A stretch of DNA of 52,614 nt from Ignavibacteria bacterium (GTDB taxonomy: Bacteria > Bacteroidota > Ignavibacteria > Tepidaquicellales > OLB5), in assembly GCA_030835025.1 (NCBI GenBank), contig JAUQWS010000018.1, forward strand, positions 1-52,614, in the 5' to 3' direction. Position numbers and translations under genes: made by a program. Positions 17,690 through 29,343 of this stretch are shown piece after piece. The notes below the pieces were generated by a model. The model made no database searches and had not been told where the DNA came from. It saw nothing but the letters and a program-made list of their open reading frames with translations. Numbering within the stretch: position 1 is the first letter of the stretch; every line of letters begins with the position of its first letter.

Positions 17690-18775
17690 TTGCTCAAAAA
17701 GAAGATATTCACACCCGGGCCTACACAGGTCCACCCTGATGTTTTAAAAGCCACTATTTCCTCCGATGCATATCACAGAAGCACTGAATTCAGGCAATTT
17801 CACTCCGCTCTTGTTCAAAAACTCAAATCTATTTTTCTAACCGATCAGAATCTGAAAATTCTGACCACCTCCGGTACCGGCGGGCTGGAAGCAGCTGTGA
17901 TCAATTTCTGCAAACCGGGTGATAAGGTGCTCTTTATCGATCAAGGCAGATTCGGAGCACGGTGGGGAGCGATAGCCAAGGCCCACGGTTTCAATACTTC
18001 GCGAATCACCATACCGTACGGCAGCTCAGTGAGGAAGGAAGATCTCAAAAAAGAAGTGTTGGAACAGGCAAATGTAGTTTTGTTAACCCATTCCGAAACT
18101 TCAACAGCAACATTGACTGATATTGCTGCAATTACTTCATATGTTAAACAGAACTCGAATGCCATTGTGATCGTGGATGCTGTTACATCTGTTGGTGCAA
18201 TTGAATTCAGATTAGACGGTTGGAATGTTGATGTTGCGGTCTCAGCATCACAAAAAGGATTCATGACACAGCCGGGACTGGCAATAATTGCATACAGCAA
18301 CAGTGCTAAAGAGGTCATGCTGAATAATCATTCAAAGAGGTTTTTCTTCGATCTCAGGAAAGAAACAGAGTCGCAAAAAGAGGGGCTTACCACATGGACG
18401 CCGGCAGTCGGGTTGTTCTACGGAATAGATAAAGCATGCGACATCATATTAAATGAAGGTCTTGAAAATGTATGGGGCAGGACCCGTGAAATGGCTGAGT
18501 ATTTCAGGAGTGAATCGATTAAACTTGGATTTGGGATATATTCAAAATCACCAACTGATTCATTGACAGCAATAACACTTCCCGATAGCATTCCGACGGG
18601 TGTTTTGATCAAGAATATGAAAGATAAGCACGGAGTTCAAATTGCAAATGGCCAGTCTGAACTAAAAGATAAAATCGCAAGGTTTTCACATATGGGTGAC
18701 CTCCAATTAACTGATTTTAAAGAGCTTACGAAATTACTCAAAGACGAATTTGAACTGTTAAGATCCCGCAAATGA
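17690..18775 (+). CDS. Class V aminotransferase (alanine-glyoxylate/serine-pyruvate type)
   Basis: A PLP enzyme of the SerC/AGXT-like group. 361 residues. 'FTPGPTQVHPDVL' start, 'LTTSGTGGLEAAV' phosphate-binding region, 'VDAVTSVGAIEF' with the PLP-ring Asp, and 'SASQKGFMTQPGL' with predicted Schiff-base K189. The C-terminal part has an AGXT-like small domain. The start is TTG at 17690. It overlaps the following 2-hydroxyacid dehydrogenase by 4 bases (ATGA), so they are very likely one functional unit. The pair suggests phosphoserine or glyoxylate/serine metabolism, but the substrate cannot be fixed from sequence alone. Confidence 0.88.
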   Translation: MLKKKIFTPGPTQVHPDVLKATISSDAYHRSTEFRQFHSALVQKLKSIFLTDQNLKILTTSGTGGLEAAVINFCKPGDKVLFIDQGRFGARWGAIAKAHGFNTSRITIPYGSSVRKEDLKKEVLEQANVVLLTHSETSTATLTDIAAITSYVKQNSNAIVIVDAVTSVGAIEFRLDGWNVDVAVSASQKGFMTQPGLAIIAYSNSAKEVMLNNHSKRFFFDLRKETESQKEGLTTWTPAVGLFYGIDKACDIILNEGLENVWGRTREMAEYFRSESIKLGFGIYSKSPTDSLTAITLPDSIPTGVLIKNMKDKHGVQIANGQSELKDKIARFSHMGDLQLTDFKELTKLLKDEFELLRSRK

Positions 18776-19749
18776 AAAAGACAAACAACATTGTTTTTAT
18801 TGCTGATGATGTTGCGATCCCGGGTCTTGGAATGTTGAAAGAAAGATTCAGAGTGAAAGACTTAAGAGGGTTAACTACTCGTGAACTCTACAAGAGGATT
18901 CTGCAATCAAGTAAATACAGAGCAGGTTCAGATGCAGTTATTGTCCGTTCTACCAGAAAGTTCGACTCCCGTATTCTTGATCTGCTTGGAAAAAACACTT
19001 TAGTGAAAGTTATCTGCACTGTATCATCCGGCTTTGACAATATAGATATTGTTGCTGCACGAAAAGCTGGTATAGATGTTGTGAATGTACCGGGTGGTAA
19101 CAACATATCCGCTGCGGAATTCACTATTGCTGTAATACTTGCCGCAGCTAAAGGAATTATCAGGGCTGACTCAGCTATGAAGAAGGGCCGCTTTGATTCA
19201 AGCAATTTTGTGAACTTCGAGCTGAAGGATAAAACGATAGGGATAATAGGCGTAGGCAGGGTAGGTTCTTATACCGCAAAACTCGCCCGCGCTTTCGGGA
19301 TGAAATTACTCGGAAATGATATCAGAAAAGATCTTGCCCGAAGATACAGATTCATCAAATTTGTAGGTCTCAAAAAGCTGCTTTCAGAATCAGATATAGT
19401 TACGATCCACACCCCGCTTGACAGAACTACCCGAAATCTTATAAATGCTGCAAATATTCCGCTCATTAAAACGAGTTCAATACTGGTCAATTGTTCACGA
19501 GGCGGCACAGTTGATGAGAAAGCACTTATCAAAAGACTCAAAGCCGGGAAATTGAAATATGCGGCAGTTGATGTGTTCAGTAATGAACCTGATTTTAACA
19601 GGGAATTCTGCAGATTGCCAAACGTATTTCTCACTCCGCACCTTGCCGGCAAGACTTTGGAAAGCAAAGACAGGATGTCAGTAATTGCAGCAGAAAATAT
19701 CATCAAATACTTCACCAAAGGCAGGACTTCGGTAAAATTAGTCAATTGA
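18772..19749 (+). CDS. D-isomer-specific 2-hydroxyacid dehydrogenase (SerA-like, no ACT domain)
   Basis: 325 residues. Rossmann motif G160-V-G-R-V-G165 with acidic D183 at the end of beta-2, indicating NAD preference. Catalytic R243 ('NCSRGGTVDE'), E272 ('NEPDF') and H290 ('LTPHLAGKT') are all present. The family includes 3-phosphoglycerate dehydrogenase and hydroxypyruvate reductase. The C-terminal ACT regulatory domain of long SerA forms is missing, so serine feedback through it is not expected. Its 4-base overlap with the upstream class V aminotransferase supports a joint role, probably serine synthesis. Confidence 0.88.
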   Translation: MKKTNNIVFIADDVAIPGLGMLKERFRVKDLRGLTTRELYKRILQSSKYRAGSDAVIVRSTRKFDSRILDLLGKNTLVKVICTVSSGFDNIDIVAARKAGIDVVNVPGGNNISAAEFTIAVILAAAKGIIRADSAMKKGRFDSSNFVNFELKDKTIGIIGVGRVGSYTAKLARAFGMKLLGNDIRKDLARRYRFIKFVGLKKLLSESDIVTIHTPLDRTTRNLINAANIPLIKTSSILVNCSRGGTVDEKALIKRLKAGKLKYAAVDVFSNEPDFNREFCRLPNVFLTPHLAGKTLESKDRMSVIAAENIIKYFTKGRTSVKLVN

Positions 19750-19776
19750 ATTACTTATAAAATTTCCGTAAATTTG
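19746..19776 (+). promoter_or_regulatory. Promoter of the dnaN operon
   Basis: TTGAAT (19746-19751), 17-base spacer, TAAATTTG (19769-19776). Predicted start near 19781, giving a leader of about 24 bases that contains AGGAGG at 19795-19800, four bases before the dnaN ATG. The -35 box overlaps the stop codon of the upstream dehydrogenase. Confidence 0.65.
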
Positions 19777-19804
19777 TAAAATAAAGCAATTTTCAGGAGG
19801 TTTA

Positions 19805-20968
19805 ATGAAGTTCACTGTAAGAAGCAACGAGCTTATAAGCGCCGTAAATAAGGTGATTTCCGTTACGCCAACCCGCTCAACCTTGCCAATATTGGGAAAT
19901 CTGTTGTTCAGTCTTGAGGGCAAAGAACTCTCTGTCATGGGTTCCGATCTTGAAGTTTACATTGAGGTCAAGATCAATGTTGACGGAAAAAGTGACGGTC
20001 AGGTTGCTGTTCCGGCAAAGAAGCTTGAGACTCTTCTGCAGAATCTACAGGGTAAAGATCTTAACTTTGACCTTCAGAGCAATTTTAAGCTTGTGATTAA
20101 AACCAAGGGCGGCAAATGGACTATTACAGGAGAAGATCCCAATGACTTTCCGTTGCCTGCCGAAGTTGAAGAGTCCGGTAAGGTAAGTATCAACAGCCAG
20201 CTGCTTACAAGATACCTCTCGAAGGCAATCCACGCCGCCAGCAGCGACGAACTCAGAAGAAGTATGAATGGAGTCTTTTTTGAGTTAAAAAAAGGTGAGT
20301 TCAAGGTAGTATCGACCGATGGCCACAGGCTGGTGAAGATAATCAAAACAGGATTTGCTTTTGACGGTGAAAAGACAAATATGCTTGTACCCATTAAGAC
20401 CTGTCAGCTTATGTCAAAGCTTTTCAGAGGTAGATCAACCGACGGCGAGGCAGCCGAAGAAGAAACATCCCAGGCTGAAGGAAATGAAGTCAACCTTTAT
20501 TTCAGTAATGATTTCCTCAAGTGCAGCCTTGGCAGCATAACCATCAATTCCCGGCTTATTGATGACACATTCCCCAATTATGAATCCGTTATCCCTAACG
20601 ACAATGAAAAGATCTTAAAGTTATCAAAAAATGACCTTATCGGTGCAGTGAAAAGAAGCATTATCATGTCTGACCAGATCACAAATAAGACATCTTTCAG
20701 CATTTCAGAAAATGAACTGAAAGTTAGAGCAGTCAACAATGAATATGGAACGGATGCAGATGAAACGATCGAATGCAGTTTCACTGAAAGCGATGAATTT
20801 GAAATTGCCTTTAACGGCAAATATCTTCTGGAGGCAATTCAGCATTTTGAAAATGAAATGCTGATGTTCGATTTCAGCACACCGCTGAAGGCATCAATAA
20901 TCAGACCCTCTGAACAGAATGAAAATGAGGATCTTATGATGCTCGTTATGCCCGTTAGAAATATCTGA
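19805..20968 (+). CDS. dnaN: DNA polymerase III beta subunit (sliding clamp)
   Basis: The clamp tethers polymerase III to DNA. 387 residues in three similar domains: 'LISAVNKVISVTPTRSTLPI', 'LSKAIHAASSDELRRSMNGV', and the C-terminal 'LMMLVMPVRNI', matching the hydrophobic-pocket strand of the family. An acidic insertion near residues 214-226 ('DGEAAEEETSQAEGNE') is longer than usual. Strong AGGAGG ribosome site. recF follows after 2 bases. No dnaA precedes it. Confidence 0.97.
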   Translation: MKFTVRSNELISAVNKVISVTPTRSTLPILGNLLFSLEGKELSVMGSDLEVYIEVKINVDGKSDGQVAVPAKKLETLLQNLQGKDLNFDLQSNFKLVIKTKGGKWTITGEDPNDFPLPAEVEESGKVSINSQLLTRYLSKAIHAASSDELRRSMNGVFFELKKGEFKVVSTDGHRLVKIIKTGFAFDGEKTNMLVPIKTCQLMSKLFRGRSTDGEAAEEETSQAEGNEVNLYFSNDFLKCSLGSITINSRLIDDTFPNYESVIPNDNEKILKLSKNDLIGAVKRSIIMSDQITNKTSFSISENELKVRAVNNEYGTDADETIECSFTESDEFEIAFNGKYLLEAIQHFENEMLMFDFSTPLKASIIRPSEQNENEDLMMLVMPVRNI

Positions 20969-20970
20969 TA

Positions 20971-22149
20971 ATGCTTCTCGAAGATCTTCATTTAGAAAAT
21001 TTTAAGAATTATAAAAGCTGTTCTTTCTCATTCGGTCCCAAACTGAATTTTATCTTTGGTGAAAACGGGAACGGGAAAACCAATATTCTTGAAGCTATAT
21101 CGTTTCTTTGCTTCTCCAAAAGTTTCCTTCTCAACTCGGAAAGTGATTGCGTTAAATATGCTGAGGCCCGTTTTGATGTAGCCGGTGGTTTTGAAAACAG
21201 GGTAGGTACAAAGCACAAATTGAGGTTTTCTTTTAACAAAGATGCAGCAAGCAAAGAATTGCTGTACGATAATGAGAAACTCAGCAGGTTCAGCGGTTTC
21301 ATAGGAAAATTCCCGCTTGTTGTGCTTTCGCCTCAGGATATCAAATTGACACTTGGTTCGCCGCTGGATAGAAGAAGGAACTTCGATCTGCTTCTGTCAC
21401 AAATAAGCATGGTTTATCTTGATGACCTCAGAAAGTATAACCGGAGCCTTAAGCAGAAGAATTCTCTGCTTAAGGATAATCTCATCAGCAGAAAGTATTC
21501 GGTTAAGGAGATAAAAGGCTTTGTGGAGCTTTGGAACAGGGAACTGGTGGATTTCGGAATCAGGATAATAATAAGAAGGCTGGATTTCCTTGAAGAATTC
21601 AAGAAATACCTGGAGCGCAGCTTCTACGATATTGTAGGGAAGAGATACATCCCCCTGATTGCATATGAGAGTGAGATGATACCCGAAGATGCATTGCATC
21701 ACTCAGATGTAAATGCACTCAAGAACAGGTTCAGCGAGCTTATTGATTCAAAAATGGAAGCAGAGATCAAAAGGGGTACATCACTTTGCGGGCCGCACAG
21801 GGATAATTACATTTTCAGCATGGATAAAGGCGGTGAGCTTTTTGACATGCGTACTTTTGCATCCCAGGGAGAGCACAAGACATTTGTGGTTTCGCTTAAG
21901 TTTTCTGAGTATGATTATATTAAAGAGAGTCTGAATCATACCAATATCGGAGACCCGATCTTACTGCTGGACGATGTCTTTTCTGAACTGGATAAGAACA
22001 GGATAAATAAGATTTGCGGACTTATAGCCCGGTACGAACAGGTTTTTTTGACTACAACAGATAAGAATTACCTAGGTGAGTTAAGGAAAGTTTACTCCGA
22101 TGCAAAAACGTTCGAAGTAATAAATGGAAGTGCAAATCTTGTCAATTGA
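20971..22149 (+). CDS. recF: DNA replication and repair protein RecF
   Basis: RecF is an SMC-like ATPase that directs RecOR to gaps. 392 residues. Walker A 'GENGNGKTN' at residues 30-38, the signature region 'FASQGEHKTFVVSLKFSEYD' near 295-315 (with SQGEHK), and Walker B 'PILLLDDVFSELD' near 328-340. It begins 2 bases after dnaN and its 3' end overlaps the next gene by 26 bases. Confidence 0.96.
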   Translation: MLLEDLHLENFKNYKSCSFSFGPKLNFIFGENGNGKTNILEAISFLCFSKSFLLNSESDCVKYAEARFDVAGGFENRVGTKHKLRFSFNKDAASKELLYDNEKLSRFSGFIGKFPLVVLSPQDIKLTLGSPLDRRRNFDLLLSQISMVYLDDLRKYNRSLKQKNSLLKDNLISRKYSVKEIKGFVELWNRELVDFGIRIIIRRLDFLEEFKKYLERSFYDIVGKRYIPLIAYESEMIPEDALHHSDVNALKNRFSELIDSKMEAEIKRGTSLCGPHRDNYIFSMDKGGELFDMRTFASQGEHKTFVVSLKFSEYDYIKESLNHTNIGDPILLLDDVFSELDKNRINKICGLIARYEQVFLTTTDKNYLGELRKVYSDAKTFEVINGSANLVN

Positions 22150-22438
22150 CTACAAAAAAAGGGCTAAGAGGCCCTCTGAACTTGCCTTTGAAGTTAACGA
22201 ACTGCTTGATTCGCTTAAGAATACAAAAAGACAAAGATATACATTCTGGAAGAATGTTGTTGGAGAAAAAATAGCAGAAATAGCAGTACCTTCATATAAG
22301 AAGAATGGAGTACTGATTGTAAAAGTGCGAGATTCAGTCTGGAGGTTTGAGCTGACAAGGAGAAAGGATGAATTGCTTCAAAGTGTTAATGTTACATTAC
22401 CCGAAAATAAGAAATTAAAGGATATAATATTTAAATAA
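22124..22438 (+). CDS. DUF721/DciA family protein
   Basis: 104 residues. Helical N-terminus ('ELAFEVNELLDSLKNTKRQR') followed by an alpha-beta part 'GVLIVKVRDSVWRFELTRRKDELLQSVN' type sequence typical of DUF721, the family of the DciA helicase-loading protein. The position after recF and before gyrB agrees with that assignment. The start at ATG 22124 lies 26 bases inside recF; a TTG 15 bases further on (22139) would also give a plausible protein. The stop is 0 bases from the gyrB start. Confidence 0.75.
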   Translation: MEVQILSIDYKKRAKRPSELAFEVNELLDSLKNTKRQRYTFWKNVVGEKIAEIAVPSYKKNGVLIVKVRDSVWRFELTRRKDELLQSVNVTLPENKKLKDIIFK

Positions 22439-25160
<2,722 letters not shown>

Positions 25161-25164
25161 GCAA

Positions 25165-25992
25165 TTGGAAGAAATACTGAAAGCAGTTTTACTGGGTGTT
25201 GTTCAGGGTTTAACGGAGTTTCTTCCGATAAGCAGTACTGCTCATTTGAGGATAATACCGTCGTTTTTCGGATGGGGTGATATAGGTGCTTCATACACTG
25301 CTGTTATACAAGTCGGAACCATGATTGCAATTATTGTGTATTTTTGGAAAGACTTGATGAAAATGTTTCTTTCCTTTTACGCAAGTATTAAGTCAAGAGA
25401 TTATAAAAGCAAAGATACAAGGCTTCTTATATTGATCATCGCAGGCACGATTCCAATTGTGATATGCGGGTTTCTGTTCAAGGATATTATCAGGCATCAG
25501 TTTAGGAATATGTACGTAATGGCCTCCAGCCTGATATTCTTTTCAATAGTGCTTTTTGCGGCAGATAGATTCACAAAGAAGACTGTAACTATGGATAAGC
25601 TGAAAATGTCGGACGGCCTGTTTATCGGATTTTTCCAGGCACTTGCACTCATCCCTGGAGCTTCCAGGTCAGGATCAACTATATCAGGCTCATTTTTCAG
25701 GAATATGACCAGGGAAGATGCCGCAAGATTCTCATTTCTGCTGAGTATTCCGGCAGTTTTGTTAAGCGGTATGTATGAGCTGTTCTCACAGAGGGCAACT
25801 CTTTTAAGCGGCGATAGTGCTATATTAAGTCTCGTGGTCGCAACGGTAGTCTCCGGCATTGTAGGTTACTGGTCAATATGGTTCCTTATGGAGTACATCA
25901 AAAAGCATTCATTAACGCTTTTTGTTGTGTACAGAATACTTTTCGGCATCCTTATTATTGTTTTGTTAACAATGAATGTAATATCAAATTAA
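25165..25992 (+). CDS. uppP: Undecaprenyl-diphosphate phosphatase
   Basis: Recycles undecaprenyl diphosphate for peptidoglycan and glycan synthesis. 275 residues, about eight membrane helices. Motif 1 'GLTEFLPISSTAHL' (residues 15-28) and motif 2 'PGASRSGSTISGS' (about 162-174) hold the catalytic Glu and Ser/Arg residues of the BacA family. The start is TTG at 25165, 5 bases after the preceding stop. Confidence 0.96.
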   Translation: MEEILKAVLLGVVQGLTEFLPISSTAHLRIIPSFFGWGDIGASYTAVIQVGTMIAIIVYFWKDLMKMFLSFYASIKSRDYKSKDTRLLILIIAGTIPIVICGFLFKDIIRHQFRNMYVMASSLIFFSIVLFAADRFTKKTVTMDKLKMSDGLFIGFFQALALIPGASRSGSTISGSFFRNMTREDAARFSFLLSIPAVLLSGMYELFSQRATLLSGDSAILSLVVATVVSGIVGYWSIWFLMEYIKKHSLTLFVVYRILFGILIIVLLTMNVISN

Positions 25993-26023
25993 ACTAATAT
26001 TCAGCAGAAAGGACTTCAAGAAA

Positions 26024-26743
26024 ATGAAGAAATCAGGGATATCAATTCTGGTTATCATGTTTTTCACAGTAAGTATGTTTGTATCATCTTGCGGCGAGAA
26101 AAAGACCGAAACAACAGATTTGAAGAAACAGGATAACACAACACAGCAGACTCAGACACAGACGACTCAAACCACTAATAAAACAAACAAAACAGATTCA
26201 ATGGATAACAAAAAGGATTCAGTGAAGACTGATGAAAAAAAGGACTCAAAAGAGTCAAATACCGTACTTATGAAAACCAGTATGGGTGATATTGAGATTG
26301 AACTCAATGAAAAGGATGCTCCAAAGCATACCGAAAACTTTAAGAAACTGGTTAAATCCGGATTTTATGAAGGAACTACATTCCACAGGGTTATTCAGGG
26401 ATTCATGATTCAGGGCGGAGACCCGAATTCCAAGGATAGCGACAGGTCCAATGACGGACAGGGCGGACCCGGCTATACAATTCCTGCAGAGATAAAAGCA
26501 AAGCATGAAAAAGGCTCTGTTGCCGGCGCAAGAATGGGTGACCAGGTAAATCCAAAAAGAGAATCAAGCGGAAGCCAGTTTTATATAGTTACCGGAGAAG
26601 CTTCTCACCTTGACGGGCAGTATACTGTCTTCGGAAAAGTGACAAAAGGCATGGATATTGTATTGAAGATCGAGAAAGTGAAAAAGGACGGTAATGATAA
26701 CCCGATTGAAAAAGTAGTGATTGAAAAAGTTTCATTTAAATAG
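26024..26743 (+). CDS. Cyclophilin-type peptidyl-prolyl isomerase, lipoprotein
   Basis: 239 residues. Signal peptide with lipobox V20-S-S-C23, then a Thr/Gln/Lys-rich linker (about residues 27-78), then a cyclophilin domain: 'GDIEIELNEKDAPKHTENF', 'FHRVIQGFMIQGGDP' (catalytic Arg), 'SGSQFYI' and 'LDGQYTVFGKV'. It should act on folding of envelope proteins at the outer or inner membrane. The ribosome site AGAAAGGA lies upstream; uppP is 31 bases before. Confidence 0.93.
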   Translation: MKKSGISILVIMFFTVSMFVSSCGEKKTETTDLKKQDNTTQQTQTQTTQTTNKTNKTDSMDNKKDSVKTDEKKDSKESNTVLMKTSMGDIEIELNEKDAPKHTENFKKLVKSGFYEGTTFHRVIQGFMIQGGDPNSKDSDRSNDGQGGPGYTIPAEIKAKHEKGSVAGARMGDQVNPKRESSGSQFYIVTGEASHLDGQYTVFGKVTKGMDIVLKIEKVKKDGNDNPIEKVVIEKVSFK

Positions 26744-26751
26744 TTCGAAAG

Positions 26752-27747
26752 TTGAAGACATTCCTGGAATTTCAATCGGAAATATCTTCCGGAAAACTCC
26801 GGAATGTCTACTTTATTTCTGCCATCGATAGTTACTTTGTCAATAAGGCAGGTGAACTACTCAGGGAAAAGGTCTTCGGTTCCAAAGATCAAAAGGATAA
26901 TTTTTTTCTGAAATATGCAGATGAGACCCCTATGCAGGAGCTTATTGACCTATCTTCGAATTTTGCCTCGCTCTTTTCCAGCCAAAAGATCATAATATTA
27001 AAAAGGTGCGAAAAATACTCAAGGAAACTAAGCGAATTTATGGCCTTTGCTGCCAAACCCGATAAGGATACTTTCCTTATGCTTGTTTTTGACAGAGACT
27101 TTGTTCTGGAGAAGAAAATGGGAAAAGATGCCGATTTCTTTGACTTCTCTGATATGCCTCAGAGAAACCTGTATGAGTGGGTGAAAGGAGAATTTGAATC
27201 CAGGGGACTCAGGATAAACAAGGATGCACTTGAGTTCTTTCTTGAGAATACACCGCTTTCATTTGATCTGCTCGATTCAGAGATATCTAAGTTAAGCAAT
27301 TACGATTTTGGTGAGGGTGAGCCTGTTATAACACGTCAGTTGATTCTGGAATTTACTGGGTATGATCCCTCTGCAAGCCCGGACGAACTGATGGAACATA
27401 TCCTGAAGAAGGAAAGAGATAATGCTTTAGCTGTTCTGGATAACCTGCTTAATAATAAAGGGGTTAATGAAGTCTACTTATTAAGTATGTTAAGTGCTTA
27501 TTATATGGATATAATGATATTCAAATCTAAGGATGTTCCGAAACTTGATTCCAGATCTCTATATACAAAGTACAAAATATGGGGTGAAAGGGGCAATTTT
27601 GCAAAGGACCATGCCAAATTACTGGATATCAGCGCTTTAAGTAAGTGCATGGAATATCTTATTGAAACTGACAAAAAACTAAAGACAAGCATGCTCAATC
27701 CCAAGATACTTATGACTTACCTTGTAGAAGAACTTATAAATGCATAA
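26752..27747 (+). CDS. holA: DNA polymerase III delta subunit (HolA-like)
   Basis: The delta subunit of the clamp loader. 331 residues. N-terminal 'NVYFISAIDSYFVNKAGELL', then 'SSLFSSQKIIILKRC', and middle 'YDPSASPDELMEHILKKER' with a C-terminal helical part resembling HolA. It begins with TTG at 26752, 8 bases after the cyclophilin stop, with a weak ribosome site. Sequence divergence in this family is high, so the name rests on pattern and length. Confidence 0.82.
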   Translation: MKTFLEFQSEISSGKLRNVYFISAIDSYFVNKAGELLREKVFGSKDQKDNFFLKYADETPMQELIDLSSNFASLFSSQKIIILKRCEKYSRKLSEFMAFAAKPDKDTFLMLVFDRDFVLEKKMGKDADFFDFSDMPQRNLYEWVKGEFESRGLRINKDALEFFLENTPLSFDLLDSEISKLSNYDFGEGEPVITRQLILEFTGYDPSASPDELMEHILKKERDNALAVLDNLLNNKGVNEVYLLSMLSAYYMDIMIFKSKDVPKLDSRSLYTKYKIWGERGNFAKDHAKLLDISALSKCMEYLIETDKKLKTSMLNPKILMTYLVEELINA

Positions 27748-27801
27748 ATTTTGAATGGCGGAACAAAAAACGGGAATTTTAGTTAAATTAATAGGATACT
27801 G

Positions 27802-28404
27802 ATGAAGCCTTCGAAAGAAGGGTCTGAAATAACGAAATTTAGTGATGAAGAGCTGATCTTCAGTTTCCAGGAGGGAAACCTAAATGCATATAACGAAATT
27901 GTAGCCCGGTATAAAGACAGGCTTACCAATTTCGTTTATCGTTATGTTGGCGATTATGATGAATGTGACGACATAGTTCAGGATACTTTTGTTAAGGTTT
28001 ATACATCGAAGCATTTGTACAAAGAGATCGCAAAGTTTTCGACATGGATATACACAATTGCGATAAATCTTTCAAAAACAAAGCTGGCAAAGCAGCAAAA
28101 GTACAAGACGTTTTCAATAAGCGATGTCTATGACGATGAGAACAAGGATTTTGATATTGCCGATGAAGGATTTACACCGGATGTTGATGCGAATTCTAAG
28201 TTTTTGAGCAAGCATATTCAAAAAGCGCTTGATTCTATCAGCGAAAACTACAGAGAACTTGTTATACTTAGAGATGTTGATGATTTTTCGTATGAGGAGA
28301 TAGTTGAGATGACAGGACTTCCAATGGGTACTGTCAAGTCGAGGATTAACAGGGGAAGAGAGAAGCTTCAGGAACTGTTAAAAGATATTTACAAGGAAGA
28401 GTAA
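27802..28404 (+). CDS. ECF-type RNA polymerase sigma factor
   Basis: 200 residues. Region 2: 'YNEIVARYKDRLTNFVYRYV' and 'DECDDIVQDTFVKVYTS' followed by 'FSTWIYTIAINLSKTKL'. Region 4: 'RELVILRDVDDFSYEEIVEM' and 'TGLPMGTVKSRINRGREKL' as helix-turn-helix. The downstream gene, 5 bases away, encodes a one-pass membrane protein and is probably its partner. A TTGAAT box with 17-base spacing to GAATTTTA (27751-27781) might be its promoter, but the -10 match is poor. Confidence 0.93.
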   Translation: MKPSKEGSEITKFSDEELIFSFQEGNLNAYNEIVARYKDRLTNFVYRYVGDYDECDDIVQDTFVKVYTSKHLYKEIAKFSTWIYTIAINLSKTKLAKQQKYKTFSISDVYDDENKDFDIADEGFTPDVDANSKFLSKHIQKALDSISENYRELVILRDVDDFSYEEIVEMTGLPMGTVKSRINRGREKLQELLKDIYKEE

Positions 28405-28409
28405 CAAAA

Positions 28410-29294
28410 ATGATACACGACGATGAAAAATACAGATCTTTAAGAGATACTTTAAGATCACTCCCCAGGGTGAGAGCCAAGAGTGATTTTGAAGCAAGGC
28501 TTTTGAACAGGATCAAAGAAGCCGAAAAAAGCACGATTCACGCACCGGTTAAACCGGTTAAGGAACCTGTGTTTAAAAACTGGCTGGCAAATCTTTTTAG
28601 GCCGTCTTTAGTTCCCGCAATGGGGCTTACGGCAGTATTACTTATCACAGTAGCTGTGTATTTCGGTTATTTTGCAAGAATGAACGATACGCAATCTGTT
28701 AATGAACAAACGGTAGCTTCAACTAACCAGGGTGAGCTTATTATTTATGTAAAAGGTGACGGAGAGAAGAATTACAGCGAAAATTATCCCAAGGAATACA
28801 GCGCTGTATCACCTTCTGATAACAGGTCTGAACATGATGCTGCTCCCATTGAGACACCGAGTGATTATCTTTCACGACCGGAATCACCCAAGGCTGTTGA
28901 AGGTTACATAAAACCGGATAGAGTTAGTGAAGAACAGAAGATTGAGATGCAGCGTACACTTGATAAGGATGAAAAAGGAGTAGACGTAAAAAGCGAAAAG
29001 AAGAGCGATGATGTAATTATGAAGAAAGAATCAAGGAAAACTGAACCAAAGAAGGATATGGAAAAAGGTGACTCCCCATATAACATCAGGGACGAAAAGA
29101 AGAACGAGAATATAAACACAGAAGACGGCATTTTCGATCAGAAGCAGGAGAACCAGCAGCCCGAGGTTAATGAGAAGGAAGAAGATAAAGTTGAAGGCAA
29201 GAATAAAGCCGAAGATTCCAGCAGAATAAGCAGGGCACTTAAGGATTCAACGAAGAGCAAAGATACAAACAAGATCCTGGACGATAAAGAATAG
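28410..29294 (+). CDS. Single-pass membrane protein, probable anti-sigma partner
   Basis: 294 residues, no recognised family. An N-terminal cytoplasmic part of about 60 residues has a helix 'SDFEARLLNRIKEAEKS'; one membrane helix lies near residues 66-88 ('VPAMGLTAVLLITVAVYFGY'). The rest is a highly charged Lys/Glu/Asp low-complexity tail with no structure that can be assigned. The typical zinc-binding His-x3-Cys-x2-Cys anti-sigma motif is absent. Its place 5 bases after an ECF sigma gene, and the one-TM layout, make an anti-sigma role likely but unproven. Confidence 0.6.
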   Translation: MIHDDEKYRSLRDTLRSLPRVRAKSDFEARLLNRIKEAEKSTIHAPVKPVKEPVFKNWLANLFRPSLVPAMGLTAVLLITVAVYFGYFARMNDTQSVNEQTVASTNQGELIIYVKGDGEKNYSENYPKEYSAVSPSDNRSEHDAAPIETPSDYLSRPESPKAVEGYIKPDRVSEEQKIEMQRTLDKDEKGVDVKSEKKSDDVIMKKESRKTEPKKDMEKGDSPYNIRDEKKNENINTEDGIFDQKQENQQPEVNEKEEDKVEGKNKAEDSSRISRALKDSTKSKDTNKILDDKE

Positions 29295-29320
29295 GATTCC
29301 CAAAAATAACCGGGAATCCT
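29293..29320. terminator. Hairpin between converging anti-sigma-like gene and clpP
   Basis: AGGATTCCC (29293-29301) pairs with GGGAATCCT (29312-29320) around a 10-base loop. The U tracts on both sides are weak (ATTCTATT to the right). It lies between converging transcripts and can serve both directions. The left arm overlaps the stop codon. Confidence 0.6.
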
Positions 29321-29343
29321 ATTCTATTGAACTTTAGAAGCCT

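Noticed and set aside
27751..27781. Promoter or ECF autoregulation site before the first sigma gene (TTGAAT-17-GAATTT; also GGAAC)
   Set aside because: The -10 match is poor (G at the first position), and no ECF -10 follows GGAAC at a proper distance.
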